Source of the DNA: Sapria himalayana
Taxonomy: Eukaryota > Streptophyta > Magnoliopsida > Malpighiales > Rafflesiaceae
Assembly: GCA_029783825.1 (NCBI GenBank)
Contig: JAREIK010008183.1
Location: forward strand, 1-64,000
Reading direction: 5' to 3'
Length of the DNA: 64,000 nucleotides
The notes below the pieces were generated by a model, which saw only the letters and a list, made by a program, of their open reading frames with translations, was not told the origin of the DNA and did no database searches. Of this stretch, positions 1 to 13,300 are shown one piece after another. Position 1 is the stretch's first letter. Each line of letters opens with the position of its first letter. Both the position numbers and the translations under genes were made by a program.

Positions 1-2440
1 AAAATGTGTGCAATAGTTCCTTGAAAAAACATGTTTAATTAAAGTGATCGTCCCACCATATTTAACATATTCTCCTTCTACCCCGCTATTTTCCCTCTTA
101 ATTTGTTCATTAAAAATGTTAAATATCTTCTTCATTCTACCCTCGAATATATAGCATCCAGGTACATTTGTGCCCCTTTGATCTGCTCAAAGCCTGTAAT
201 CCTTTTACCCTTTGAATTGTCCTTTCATGTGCTTTCCTTGAAACCATAAATTGACATTTATTTTTGTTAAGCTGTTGTCCCATTTCTTCCTCTACTGTAT
301 CAAATAGCTTCATCATATCCTTTAATGATTTGCTTCCAGCATTTGTAAAAACAATTATATCATCCGTATAGGCTAGCAGCTTATATTCGGGGTATGTATA
401 GGTTGTTTAAAACTGGAGATATTCCCCTCATTCATTTTCTTTTTTAAACTGGTTATTAGTAATTCTATGTATATATTAATAATAACGGAGATAAAGAGTC
501 CCCCTTCCTAAGCCCCCTAACTGGCTTAAATTCACCACCTACCTCCCCATTAATTAAAAGTTTAACCCATGCACTAGAGATACATCTATACATTAAATCT
601 ATCCAGAATAATGAAAATCCCATTTTCCTCATCATGTAGCATAATATATCCCATTCTACTCTATCAAAAGCTTTAGACAAATCTAACTTCATAATCACAT
701 TATCACCCCTAACTTTGGCTCCTATTTCTTTCATGAGTTCTGGAGTTAAATTGATGTTTTCCATCATTAATCTGTTTTGGATAAATCCTGCTTGTTCTGC
801 CAAAATGATGGAGGGAATTACCCTATTCATTCTACTATGCAAGTCTTTTGTTAAAATTTTTTAAACACCAAATTACATAAGCTTATAGGTCGATAATCTT
901 CACTTTTTTATGGATTATCCTTCTTAGGTATCAATATAATATATGAGCTGGCCCATGATTTTGGAATCTCTGCTCCAGCAAAGACCCAGGTAATCATGGC
1001 TAACAACTCCTTTTTTATAATCTTCCAGGTTCATTGGAAGAAGCCATTATTCCATCCGTCTGGACCTGCTGCACTATCTTTATTCCCACTAAAGACCGCA
1101 AATTTTATCTCCTCCTCACTTGGGGACTCTTCCAGTAGTTTGTTTTGTTCTTCAGATACTCTTCTATTTATTTGTAGTAGTAAAGATTCATCCATTTGTT
1201 GGCTATGTCCACCAAGATGACTTTTAAAATAATCTTTCAAAACTTTTCTAAGTTCACATTCCTTGTCTATCCACATGCCCAAGTCATTTTTGATACCTTT
1301 TATTTCATATCTTTGAATTTTTAATTTCGCCACTACATTAAAATACTTGGTGTTACTGTCCCCTTCCTTAAGCCACTTTACTTTGCCCTCTTTTTCCAAA
1401 ATATTTCTTCCATATGCAGTGATTACTTTAATTCTGCATTTGCTTTATTTAACATAATTCTAAGGAATTCATCTTGATTATTCTCATACTCTATTTCTAA
1501 TTTACTTCCATTAAATTTTTTATCGTGAATGTTCTTGTATATATTTTCAAATCTTTCTCTGTTCCATCTGCCAAGTTCAAATCTCAGCATGCTTAATTTT
1601 GTAGCTAGAACCTGCATGGGGTTCCTATTTGTTGGTTTCTGCCAAGAGTTTCCTACTACTTCATCAAACTCTTTATGCAAGCCCCACATGTTCTGAAATT
1701 TAAAAATTTTTTCCTTTCCTCTTTAACTTTAAAACCTAAAAGGAGGGGGTTGTGATCTAAGCATGTTCTGCTCAAATGTTTCACTCTCACCCCACCACAT
1801 AAATCCACCATTTAATATTATAGAGAAATCGGTCAAGTCTAGACCAGATTGTTTCTCTATTTTTCTGGTTATTGCATCATGTAAAATTCAGTCCCAAGTA
1901 CTCAGCTTCCAAAAGGTTCATATTATTACTTACTTCATTGAATTGAGCTATAGCTAAGGAATCAGGCAACTTTCCCTTTTTTCTCCTTAGCATTTCTAAT
2001 AACATTAAAGTCCCCTCTTATAATCCATGGAGTATTTTTATCTGCTATCTTTCTCATTTTCTCTCATAGATCTTTCTCTTTTCTTTTGAGTTACTAGCAT
2101 ACACCACTGATATAATGTACTCAGTATTATTCTTAAATTTAAAGTTAACAATTTGATCCAATTCTGAAATTATTTCTACCGCAATATTTTTTTCCAAAAC
2201 AACCAAATCTTACCATTGTTATTAGAGAATGTATTTCCTAGTCCTAATTTTTTTATATAATTCTAAAAATTCTTTATTAACATTAGGTTCCGCAATTGGT
2301 ACCATTCGGATATTATGAATTTTAATTAATTTTTTTATCCTATTTATCGACGGAGTATTTCCTACTTCTCTTATGTTCCAATATAGGCTATTATACATAA
2401 TTGGGTCTAGCATGTGCTCTAGTTGTGCATATTGATTCAT
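1..2440 (-). pseudogene. LINE A ORF2: endonuclease and reverse transcriptase, partial and broken
   Basis: The protein starts near 2440 with an APE-type endonuclease N-terminus (YWNIREVGNTP, then IAEPN holding the catalytic Glu). The GDFNVI box lies at about 1970-2035. The linker at 1031-1689 holds KVKWLKEGDSNTKYF and AAGPDGWNNGFFQ, both typical of plant LINE ORF2. The RT fingers and palm at 465-842 hold QAGFIQNRLMMENI, KLDLSKAFDRVEW and GLRKGDSLSPLL. The RT catalytic box at about 355-375 reads AYTDD rather than the usual AYADD; both aspartates are kept. Several frameshifts and stops separate these blocks, so no functional protein is made. Copy-in of LINE RNA by target-primed reverse transcription is the family's known role. 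Confidence 0.9.
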
Positions 2441-2459
2441 AATACATATTTAAATATTT

Positions 2460-3858
2460 TTTTTCCTATTTCTTGACCCTTTGTACGAGGTTGTCTTAGC
2501 CTGATTATTCTTACCTGCTAGTTTTAATTTGCTTACTTGGAAACTTAATAATTTTAATTCTTCTATCATGCAATCTCTATTATTCGACAAACTTTCTCAT
2601 TTTTTTGAGACATCCTTTTTGAATCATCTTGTGTCAAAACCAAGTCTAGCTTTTGCATTTCTTTTTTCCTTTCCATGATGGGCCAGCTTTTAGCCTTGGT
2701 TCACTCTTCCGAGAAGAGGTCATCTTCCTCCCCATTGAAATTTATTATTTCATTTTCAAGTTCAAATTCTGCTATATTTTTACATTATCCTTCCCGAAAC
2801 CCTTACCTCCTGCCCTCTCCATTTCTTTGGCCTCCTCCTTTAGCCATTTCTTTATTCCTATTTACTTTTTCGATCCTTCTACACTATCTCTATCTTTCTC
2901 CCTACCCCCCAAATCTTTTTCCCTGTTGCCCTCACCCCCTTCTGCCTCCCTTTCCCTCAATACTTCCTGCCCTCTCCCCCACACTCTGCTACCAGCATCC
3001 CCTACTGCCTCCCTCTCTCCTAGGTCTTCCTTCCCTTTTTCCAGCCCTTCCTTCCTGCCCTCTTCCTCCCCCAAACTCTTTCCATCCTCCATCCCCTTAC
3101 TGCCAGAGCCTTTCAGCTCATCCTCTTCCCTCATCACTTCTGTCCAAATTTCCTAATCTCTATTTTTTCCCATTTCCCCCCCTCCCTCAAATCTATTCTG
3201 CCTATTTTCTTACCCCCCCCCCCTAAAAATACAATTCGAAACTGAATGACCCAGTTTCTTACAATTTAAGCAATAATGAGGAAAATTTTCAGCACATACA
3301 TCCTGCCAATTTCCACCTGAGTGTCCACTGCCTACTCACAGTCTTTTCGGAATAGGGGCAGAAACATCCACCTCCACACACACCCATGCCATGCTCGACC
3401 ATTTCATGTAGGCCTTGGCTTCATTCATGGAAGTGGAAGAGAAAACCAAACCATGGCGAGTGCTGATTCTTCCTTAGGATTAAATTCGGGTGTCCACTTG
3501 AACATCCTCATTGGGTATCCCACAATGTTCTACTGCCCACGCAACCATAGGCGGAGGAAATCCTCTTCCTTCTTCGCTTGAATCATAATATGTTTTGCGA
3601 CATACCATGCTATTTTACTGACTCCTGAAGATTCAGGGCTTCACAAAATGCATAGATATCTTTAAAATCAGGGATCCCATGCGAGAATTTTCTGAGAAGT
3701 GTGAGGTTGAATGGGGCAGTGAGCTTCTCAATATCCTCCTTCGAGAAACACACTATTGGCGCATCTTCCATGAAGCAAAACAAGAAATTAAGCATATCAA
3801 TCTGCTTAATGATCGAAGCAAAACTTTTTTTAATTAAATATCTTAGCAAGTTTCCCAT
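2460..3858 (-). pseudogene. LINE A ORF1: DUF4283-like RNA-binding protein with CCHC knuckle
   Basis: ORF1 starts with the ATG at 3858. The N-terminal block (3610-3858) has KKSFASII and FNLTLLRKFSHGIPDF, the plant LINE ORF1 (DUF4283-like) pattern. At about 3238-3300 a zinc knuckle reads YCLNCKKLGHSVSNC, which fits CX2CX4HX4C with all four ligands. The C-terminal half, 2862-3137, is a Glu/Lys/Gly/Arg-rich low-complexity tail encoded by an almost purely purine sense strand, with a run of about eleven C on the plus strand near 3210. Role in the family: binds LINE RNA to form the retrotransposition particle. Frameshifts break it between these blocks. Confidence 0.85.
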
Positions 3859-3945
3859 AAGTTAAGCTTGAGAGCTTCAACAATGGAGTTTCTCTCTCTA
3901 CGAATTCCACTTTCTCTCTCTAGAATTGAAAGAGAAGAGTAATCT
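3859..3945 (-). promoter_or_regulatory. LINE A 5' leader with duplicated GA-rich motif
   Basis: The plus strand carries TTTCTCTCTCTA twice, at 3889-3900 and 3911-3922, a 22-bp spacing. The sense strand therefore has two TAGAGAGAGAAA boxes just upstream of ORF1. Related doublets occur at the same place in C (15762-15773 and 15783-15794), E (33199-33210 and 33221-33232), F (about 41613-41650) and G (48084-48120). LINEs carry internal promoters downstream of their 5' end and plant BPC proteins bind GA repeats, so a promoter role is plausible, but this is inference. Confidence 0.45.
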
Positions 3946-6516
3946 TCTTTGTGTCTTCTTATTCTTCTAATTCTCCTTATTCTTGTTATTCTCTTTATTC
4001 TCCTAATTCTTATTATTCTTCATATTCTTCATATTCTCCATTTTCTATTTATTCTCCTATTCCTTCTTATTCTTATTATTATTTTTATTATTTTTATTCT
4101 TCCTATTATTTTTATTATTCTTATTCTTATTATTCTTAATTTCTTCTTATTCTTCTTTTCTTCTTATTTTTCTTATTCTTCTTATTTTTTTTATCCTTGG
4201 TATTATTCTTAATCTTCATATTCTTTTTATTTATCTTATTTTTTTTTATTCTTTTTATTCTTCTTAATCTTCTTTTTATTTTTATATTTTTTATTCTTAT
4301 TATTTTTATTATTCTTCTTATTCTTCTTATTCTTCTTATTCTTCTTATTCTTCTTATTCATATTATTCTTCTTATTCTTCTTATTCTTCTTATTCATATT
4401 ATTCTTCTTATTCGTATTATTCTTCTTATTCTTCTTAATCTTTTTATTATTTTTATATTTTTTATTCTTATTATTCTTCTTATTCTATTTATTCTTCCTA
4501 TTCATTTTATTATTCTTATTCTTCTTATTCTTCTTATTCTTTTTATTATTATTATTATTATTATTATTCTTCTTCTTCTCTAATTCTTCTAATTCTTCTT
4601 ATTCTTCTTATTCTTCTTATCTTTGTTATTCTTCTTATTCTTCTAATTCTTCTTATTCTTCTTATTTTTGGTATTATTCTTATTCTTCTTAGTCTTCTTA
4701 TTCTTCTCATTCAAAGTTAATCTAGTATATCTTATTATTCTTCTTATTCTTCATATTCTTCATATTATTATAATTCTTCTTATTCTTATTATTCTTCTAA
4801 TTCTTCTTATCCTTCTTATTTTTCTTATTTTTCTTATTCTTCTTATTCTTCTTATTCTCTTTTCTTCTCAATCTTTTTTATTTTTATTATTCATATTTTT
4901 CTAATTCTTCTTATTATTCTAAATTATTCTAAATTATTCTAAATTATTCTAAATTATACTAATTCTTCTATTTATGTTAATCTTTTATTCTACTTATTCT
5001 TCTTATTCTTACTTTTCTTCTTATTTTGCTTATTCTACTTATTCTGCTTATTCTTCTTATTCTTTTTATTCTTCTTATTCTTCTTATTTTTCTTATTCTT
5101 CTTATTCTTTTTATTCTTCTTATTCTTCATATTCTTCTTATTCTTATTATTCTTCTTATTCTTCTTACCAAAAAAATTTTTGATTCTTTTTATTCTTATT
5201 TTTATTGTTATTCTCTTTATTCTTCTTTTCTTTTGATTCATCTTATTCTTTCTATTCTTCTTATTCTTCTTATTCTTCTTCACTTCTTATTATTCTAATT
5301 CTTTTTATTCTTCTTATACTTCTTATTATTTTTATTATTCTTATTCATTTTATTCTTCTAATTCTTTTATTATTCTTATTATTCTTCTCATTATTATATT
5401 ATTATTATTATTATTTACTACTACTCTTCTTCTATTTTTCTTATTCTTCTTATTCTTCTTATTCTTCTTATTCTACTTATTTTTCTAATTCTTCTTATTT
5501 TTCTTATTCTTCTTATTCTAATTCTTCTTTTCTTCTTTTCTTCTTATTCTTATTATTCTTCTTATTCTTATTATTCTTCTTATTCTTCTTAATCTTCTTA
5601 TTCTTCTTATTCTTTTTATTATTCTTATTCATTTTATTCTTCTATTTCTTTTTATTATTCTTATTATTCGTATTCTTATTATTCTTTATTTATTATTATT
5701 ATTATATTATTATTCTTATTTTTCTTATTCTTATTATTCTTCTTATTCTTCTTATTTTTTTTATTCATCTTATTCTAATTCTTCTTATTCTTCTTATTCT
5801 TCTTATTTTCTTTATTCTTCTTAATCTACATATTATTCTTATTATTCTTATTCTAATTATTTTCTTATTCTTGTTATTATTGTTATTCTTATTTTCATAT
5901 TCTTATTATTCTTCTTATTATTCGTATTATTATTTTTCTTATTATTCGTATTCTTATTATTCTTTTTATTCTTCTTATTCTTATTATTCTTTATATTCTT
6001 CTTATCCTTCTTATTCTTCTTATTCTTCTTAATCTTTTTATTATTCTTTTTCTTCTTACTTATTCTTCTTATTCTTCATATAATTTTTATTCTACTTTTC
6101 TTTTTTTTCTTCTTAATCTTTTTATTCTTCTTAAACTTCTTATTATTCTTATTCTTCTTATTATACTTATTCTTCTTATTTTTCTTATTTTATTATTCTT
6201 GTTTTTCATGTTATTCATCTTCTTCTTATTATTCTTCTTATTCATATTTTTCTTATTATTCTTTTTAATCTTCTTATTCTTCTTATTTTCTTATTCTTCT
6301 TATTCTTTTTATTCTTCTTATTCATCGTATTCTTTTTAATCTTCTTATTTATCTTTTTCCTCTATTCTTCTTTTTATTCTTAGACTTCTTAATGTCCTTA
6401 TTCTTCCTATTCTTTTTTTCTTATTATTATTATTATTATTTTATTCTTTTTATTCTTCTTATTTTTTTTTATTCTTATTATTCTTATCATTCTTATTATT
6501 CTTATTATTCTTATTC
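3946..6516. repeat. Tract M1: degenerate TTATTCTTC nonamer satellite
   Basis: About 2.6 kb of near-pure T/A/C sequence built from TTATTCTTC and variants (TTATTATTC, TTTTTATTC, TTCTAATTC). No gene is present. The many open frames are artefacts: the pyrimidine strand of a 9-bp unit free of stop codons reads through as LLI, FFL or SSY repeats. A landmark at 4858-4925 (TTCTTCTCAATCTTTTTT followed by a TTCTAATTCTTCTTATTATTC-like stretch) recurs in M2 and twice in M3. Confidence 0.95.
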
Positions 6517-7404
6517 TTTTTTTTAAACATTTATTTTTTTATATTAGCCTTCTCTTTTGGCAGAGGAATACCATTTTTACAAACTAAGACTATCCTATTT
6601 CCCTTTTACAACCTTTCTCAAAATACAAAAAAAAAACAAAGCAAGTCCAAAATAAAATTCCACAAATTTAGATTGTGCCCTATATTGGGCTCTTGGATTT
6701 CTGAAAAAACATGTTTATCTATCTTTCTCTTATCTTTCTTAGCTTCGGACTTCTTATAGCTCCTTCAATTAGTGCCCTTTATTCTTACTTCCTTTTCCAT
6801 ATTTCTGCTTTAGCTTGACCAGAAACATAAACATAATAGACACTTAACTGACTCTAACTCTACCTACACTTAAAAGACACTTGACCAGAAACTTGACCAG
6901 GAACAGACTCTAACCCAATATAACAGACTCTTGTTTCACATAAGCATCCAAAATATCACAGCCAGTAACACCCTTAATTTTACCCGCTCCCTCATATTCA
7001 TTTTGGTGCCCAGCCTCTTGTATTTCCATGCTTAACTTGTTTCTTCTAACCCATTTAGTTATCCCATTTAGCTTGTTTATTCTCTCTAATGTAAGCTTAT
7101 ATTGCTGAAAACAACAGTGTACTCTACTTCTTAAGCCTGCAACATAATTTTTTTTACTGGATGCAAAAATAGTGTACTTTTCACGGTAAGCTTATATTCT
7201 TGCAAAATAAAATGTAGGGTCAACCAACATATCAGAATACATAATCTACCAACAGGATCTAAGTGACTCTTTAATGGCTTCTCCTGCATATAGGATTTGC
7301 AAATCAAGTTAAATGAACAAGAGAATTGATGCCACCTACCTGCAACTTATTTTCATTCAATCTTTAACTTTTTGAACTCTAATATAGGAAAATCTTAATT
7401 TATC
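6517..7404 (-). mobile_element. LINE copy B, 5'-truncated 3'UTR stub
   Basis: Sense 3' end lies at 6517, where an A8 tail (T8 on the plus strand, 6517-6524) joins the tract after ATTC. The conserved LINE 3' box is at about 6548-6585 (GGCAGAGGAATACCATTTTT on the plus strand). The body matches the 3'UTR of the longer copies and stops at about 7404, within sequence equivalent to the last ORF2 codons of copy C (near 10330-10350). Such 5' truncation is typical of LINE insertion. It has tract on both sides, so it inserted into, or was cut out of, the satellite. No coding capacity remains beyond a few ORF2 C-terminal codons. Confidence 0.85.
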
Positions 7405-8910
7405 TAATTATTCTTCTTATTCTTCTTTTATTATTATTATTAATATTCTTATAATTCTATTTATTCTTCTTATTCTTTTATTTTTTTTATTCTTCTTATA
7501 AATCTTTTTCTTCTTATTCTTTTATTTTTATTATTAATCTTATTCTTCTTATTCTTATTTTTCTTCTTATTCTTTTTATTATTTTAATTCTTTTATTCTT
7601 ATTATTCTTATCATTCTTATTATTATTATTATTCTTCTAATTCTTATAATTCTTATAATTCTTATAATTCTTTTTATTTTTATTATTCTTCTTATTCTTG
7701 TTATTCATCTTAATTTTCCTTTTTCTTATTTACTTTATTATTTTTTTTATCCTTCTTATTCTTCTTAATTTTCTTATCTTTCTTAATTTTCTTATTCTTT
7801 TTTTCTTCATATTCTTCTAAATTTTCTTATTATCGTATTCTTCTTATTTTTTTATTCTTCTTATACTTCTTATTTTTTATTATTTTTATTCTTTTTATTC
7901 TTCTTATTTTCTTTATCTTATTTTCTTCTTATTCTTCTTTTATTCTTTTCTTCTATTTTATTATTTTAATTCTTTTTCTACTTTTTTATTCTTCTTATTA
8001 TTGTTATTATTTTTAATCTTATAATTCTTTTTATTCTTCTTATTCTTCTTATTCTTCTTATTCTTATTATTCTTCTTATTCTCTTTATTCTCCTTATTCT
8101 CTTTATTGTACTTTTTCTCCTTATCCTTCTTATTCTTATTATTTTTTTAATTATTTTTATTCTTCTTATACTTTTTATTCTTTTATTTTTATTCTTTTTT
8201 TTTCTCATTCTTTTTTTCTCGTATTCTTCTTATTGTTTTTATTTTTCATATTATTCTTATTCTTCTAATTTTTCTTATTCTTTTTATTCTTCTTATTCTT
8301 ATATTTATTATTATTATTGTTATTATTCTTATTATTCTTATTATTCTTCTTATTCTTCTTATTCTTCTTATTCTTCTTATTCTTCTTATTCTTCTATTCT
8401 TTTCTTATTCTTCTTATTCTTCTTATTCTTCTTATTCTTATTATTCTTATTATTCTTATTATTCTTCTTATTCTTCTTATTCTTCTTATTCTATTTATTC
8501 TTCTTATTCTTCATATTATTATTATTATTACTATTCTTCTTCTTCTTATTCTTATTATTTTTCTTATTTTTCTTATTCTTCTTATTCTTCTTATTCTTCT
8601 CATTTTATTATTCATGCTAATCTAGTTATTCTTGTTATTCTTCTTATTATTCTGATACTTATAAGTCTTCTTATTCAAATTATTCATCTAATTTTTCACT
8701 TCCTTCTTAATTTCTTACTCTTCTTATTCTTATTATTCTTATTATTCTTCTTATTCATCTTATTCATCTTATTCATTTTATTCTTCTTTTCTTCTCATTC
8801 TTTTTTCTTCTTATTCTTCATTTTTTCTAATTCTTCATATTCTTCTAAATTCTTCCAATTCTTCTTATTCTTATTTTTTTTTATTCTTCTCATATTTATT
8901 ATTCTTCTTA
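7405..8910. repeat. Tract M2: degenerate TTATTCTTC satellite
   Basis: About 1.5 kb of nonamer-derived sequence with no gene. The CATGCTAATCTAGTTATTC landmark at 8611-8640, followed by ATTATTCTGATACTTATAAG, matches the same landmark and downstream order in M3 (16711 onward). A second landmark at about 8787-8870 matches M3 near 16944-17010. The left edge is the truncated 5' end of LINE B, the right edge the 3' end of LINE C. Confidence 0.93.
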
Positions 8911-10304
8911 TTTTTTTTTGTTTTATTTTATAAATATTGACCCTCACTTTCGGGGAGGAATACCATTTGTACAGCCTACTTGCTTTCTACTCGTATCCCT
9001 TTACACCCATATTTATCTTTAGTTACATCCTATCAAACTATTTATTCTTTTAGGCACATATTTAGCTAGTAATAAGTTTTACTTACTCAGTTTTTCGTGC
9101 ATTCTTTTTCCTATTCTGATGATGCTATGAATCTAAGCTTTGCCTTTTTTTGATCTCCTTAGCTCCCTTCATGCTACTCCATAGCATTTTTTCCTATAGC
9201 CTCTATTGCTGCCACCCCATTGCCTCTTTTGCTGTAACTTTTGTCTCTTTTCAGCTACTATTCTGCACAATAAATATCATACGAAATATATTATTATGCC
9301 CTACTCCTACCCCTTTTTCTTCCCTTTTCCCTCACCCTTAACACATTGTCAATCGATTTACAAGTGAGGCCAAATAAAAGGAAAAAATAAGGAGTGAGAA
9401 AGTAAGTAGACAGCTTCGGGTGGTAGGCATTCCATCATGTCGTTGGGTGCTATCTTCATTAGCTTTGCCATCATTTGCCTTTATCATTAAGTGCTTTTTC
9501 TTCCCTTCCTTTCTCCTTCATTTGTCTCTGTCTTCATTAGCTTTACCTTCATTGCAAGGAATCTATACAGCCATAAGATGAGCCAAGATTCTGTTTTCCT
9601 TTGGATCTTTTAACTCTTGAGTCCCTATCTTCCTCTTCAAAATTGGGGCCAGGCTTCTCATCTACTTAGCATACATAGGCCTAACGCAAACTGAAGTATT
9701 CTAAGGGCCGACACAGCCTACCTTTCTATGTAATAGACCCTGACTCAAACCCTAAACAAAGTGTAAGTAATCTAAAAAGCTGTTACAGCTTACAAAAAAA
9801 ACAGCACACAATTAACTGACAAAGTTACAACAGCAGACCCACCATATGAAAGACCAACAATAGACCATTTTATTCAATCCATTTACAATTACTGTAAACT
9901 TCACCCACTACTTATAATTTACTGGATGAACAGATCCAAATCCCAGCTTCTGCTACTTTCGGTTGGCAGTAAACTGTGCTAGCTTTCCTGAAATTAATGA
10001 GCAAACTTCCTACCTATCAATATTAGTAGTTAAATTACCTTCGCCTGGCACCTTCATTCTGCTTGATCTGTTACAAATAATTCAAGTCCAAAATAGTTTT
10101 ACACCTTAGGTTCATTAATGTCCCTACTAATTATTATTATTATTATTTTTCAGCTTAAGGTCTTTTTTTTATGCCCGCCCCTCAGGACCAGGGGGCTCTT
10201 TTCCTGCTCCAAGACCTTCACCTGAAATACTTATAACCACATAACCAACAAATCAAGCATAATAATTATTTCTACTCTTCCCTCCAAGTATTCTAAGCCT
10301 AAAT
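8911..10304 (-). other. LINE C 3' untranslated region
   Basis: No coding frame is supported here. The stretch follows the ORF2 stop codon at 10305 (TAA in sense) and ends in the conserved box and A9 tail. Similar 3'UTR sequence appears in B, E, F, H, I and J. It is longer in C and D than in E, I or G. A short ORF at 9150-9341 on the plus strand has no recognisable content. Confidence 0.7.
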
Positions 10305-13300
10305 TTTAATTTTTTTGAACTGTAATATATGGAAATCCTATTTTATCTAATCTTATTAAGCCTTTTACTTTTCTGGAATATTATTACTCTCAAATTCTTG
10401 TGAGCCCCTTATTACTCCTTCATCAGCTAATTTATCCGCTAATGCATTAGCCTTCCTGAATATGTGCATGATTTGTCCTTTTAATTCATACATTAATTTT
10501 TTTATATTGAATATATCCTCTTCAAATTGTCACATTTCTATCTTATCTGTTACTAGATTTACCAAGAGATTCGAATCTACCTACACTTGAAGATTTTGGA
10601 GATTATTATCCTTGCATATTTGTAATCCCTTTTTTAAAGCCATAACCTTTGTATGCAATGCTGAAGTAGCGGAGGCTTTCATTGTAAACGCTTTTAAAAC
10701 TGTACCTTCATTATTTCTTATAATTCCTCCTCCTCCTGTAGCTCTCATCTCTCTCTTAAAGCTACCATCCATGTTTAGCACTAGACCATTTTGTGGGGGC
10801 TTTTCCCATCTAATAATTTTTATCCCTGGAATCTTCTTTATTCTTGTTGAGAGGCCCCATTCTTTTTTTATTCTCATCCATTCCAAGACTTCTCAACTTA
10901 ATAGGGCTACAAGCCGAAATAAATGCACATTCATTCTTGATCTCTTCTAGTATATCTATAATTTTCATATGAGTACTTCAGATCTGCTTTTATTTCTAGC
11001 TTTCCATATACACCAGACTACGATATGTGGTATGTAGTTCCTTATCCATTTTAGTATCTTATTTTTTGTTTTATTTCTCCCCCAATTCTTTAATCTTTCT
11101 ATAAGAGTTTCATGGCATTTTTCTAGGTCTGCATCCTTTTCTAATCTACCCCATAACTTTTCAGTTATCTTTCATGTTGAGAATAAGTGATCCAAACTCT
11201 TGATTTCTTGATTGCAACATTCACATCTGGACGCTAGTTTTATTCCTTTTTTGGATATTCTCGTCGACTGGAATAGCTTTTGAGATCAGTTTCCACATAA
11301 AGATATTCATCTTTTGTGGAAGCTTCTTAGCCCAAGCTTTTTCATAAATTTCTTGAGAGATTTTTTATTTCTCACTATTCATTTTATGCTTTTTAATGTA
11401 AATCTTCCTTGCACATCTAGGGTCCATTTCCATCCACTCTTAGTTAAGATAGAATGATTCTCTACTATATCTAGTTGTTTGTACATTAGTTTCCAGCTTT
11501 TTGATGATTTTTTTGATTATAGAAGGCATTGTTACCAAGGCCATATCTAGGTTTTATGTAATCTCGCCAAAGGCTTCCATTTTTGTTATCTTTTATCTTC
11601 ATCAGCTTTTACAAGCCCAAGCTTTGGCTATATCATTCAATTTTGAAAAGCTCAATCCAGCTTCTTCCACTAGGTAACATAATTCTGACCAATTTTTCCA
11701 GTGGAGTTTATTTTTACCATCCTTTTTACCCCATATATAATTCGACATTTCTTTTTCTAATTTGTTTGTAATAGTCCTTGGAGGCTGTAAGGACATTAAA
11801 ACATGCACCAACGGACTTTGCAGTACATGGGTAATCAATGTTATTCTTCCTGACATACTTAGCAGGTCTTCCTTCCAACCTGGAATCTTATGTCTAATCT
11901 TTTCTACTAGGAAAACTAAGAAATACCCTCATAAATCGGGCACCCAAGGTACATTAATGCACCTTTATTTTGAGTAAATTTCGTGATTATTTTTATTTTT
12001 TGGGCAATGTTTTCCGTGGTTTTTTCTACTATCATAAATTGACATTTATTTTTGTTCAGTAGCTGCCCGGTTTCTTCTTCTAGGATATTTAGAAATCTCA
12101 TCATGTTTCTCATGGAGCGGCTACTAGCATTAGAGAAAATTATAATATCATCCGCATATGCCAAGCAGCACATGATAGGGGCATTTCTTGGTTGCTTATA
12201 CATCAGGATTTTCCCCTCACTTGTTTCTTTTTTTAAATTTACAATGAAGAGTTCCAGATATATATTAATAAAGAGGGAGAGAGAGAGGGTCCCCTTGTCT
12301 AAGACCTCTAGAAGTTTTAAAGTCACTACCCTCTTGTCCATTTATAAGTATTTTAACCCATGTACTAGAAATGCATCTATATATTAAATATATCCAGAAA
12401 TTCGAGAATCCCAATTTTCTCATTAAATAGCATAATATTTCCCATTCAATTCTATCAAATGCTTTAGACAAATCTAATTTCAGGATTAAGTTATGGCCTC
12501 TAGTCATAACTCCTAGTTCTCTAATAATTTCCGAGGCTAGATTGATGTTTTCCATCATCAGCCTATTTTTAACAAACCCTAATTGTTCTACTAAAATGAT
12601 AGTTGGGAGAATCATGCTGAGCCTATTTTGGAAACTGTTGCCAAGATTTTATAAGTTGTATTACATAAACTAATTGGCTTATAGTCCTCTCCTGTTTTTG
12701 GATTTTCTATTTTAGGAACCAGAACAATGTAAGAATTGGCCCATGCCTTGTTAATTTCTGTCCTGGAGAAGATCCAGGAGATGGCAGCAACTAATTATTT
12801 TTTAATAATAGGCTAGCTGCGTTGAAAGAATCCATTATTTCACCCGTCGGGGCCTGCCGCACTATCTTTATTTGAGATGAATATTGTTTCTTTTACCTCT
12901 TCTTCCGAAGGGTATGCTTCTAATAATTTATTATCATCTTCTGAGACTCTTTTCTCAATGTTTTGAATTAATGTATCTCTTCTAGTTCTATATGGCTCGC
13001 ATAAAAGTTTTTTAAAATATTCTTCTAGAATGTTTTTAACTTCTTCTTTATCCATCCATTTTCCATTTGCTTCTTTTAATCCCTTTATGTTTTGTTTCTG
13101 TATTCTAATTTTAGCCATCGTATTAAAGTATTTCGTATTTTTGTCTCTATCTTTTAACCACTTGATTCTTGCCTTTTGTTTCCAAAAGACCTCTTCCATA
13201 TGCAATTTCATCCTTAATTCTGCTATGGCCTTATTAACTTTCATTCTTGAGGTATCATCCTGATTTTGTTCATATTCTATTTCTATTTTGGCCACTTCTT

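Larger units (their letters stand above)
1..3945 (-). mobile_element. LINE copy A (plant L1 clade), 3' part outside window
   Basis: Non-LTR retrotransposon read on the minus strand. From its 5' end at about 3945 it shows a GA-rich leader, a decayed ORF1, then an ORF2 with endonuclease, linker and reverse transcriptase, and it leaves the window just after the RT active-site box. Its 5' end abuts tract M1 directly, so it has the full 5' end. RNase H and 3'UTR would lie left of position 1. Sequence resembles copies C, E, F, H and I more than D and G. Identification of the element is secure; the exact 5' base is uncertain by about 15 bp because the flank is low complexity. Confidence 0.92.

Noticed and set aside
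2653..3226. Pro/Ser/Leu-rich plus-strand ORFs of 167 and 183 codons
   Set aside because: Antisense shadow of the purine-rich LINE A ORF1 tail.
5205..6032. 275-codon hydrophobic ORF on the plus strand
   Set aside because: Pure translation of the TTATTCTTC satellite; Leu/Phe/Ile/Tyr/Ser repeats with no domain or codon variety.
3946..6516. CRISPR-like array of regular repeats
   Set aside because: No spacers, no fixed repeat/spacer alternation; it is a tandem nonamer, and the content is plant retrotransposon.
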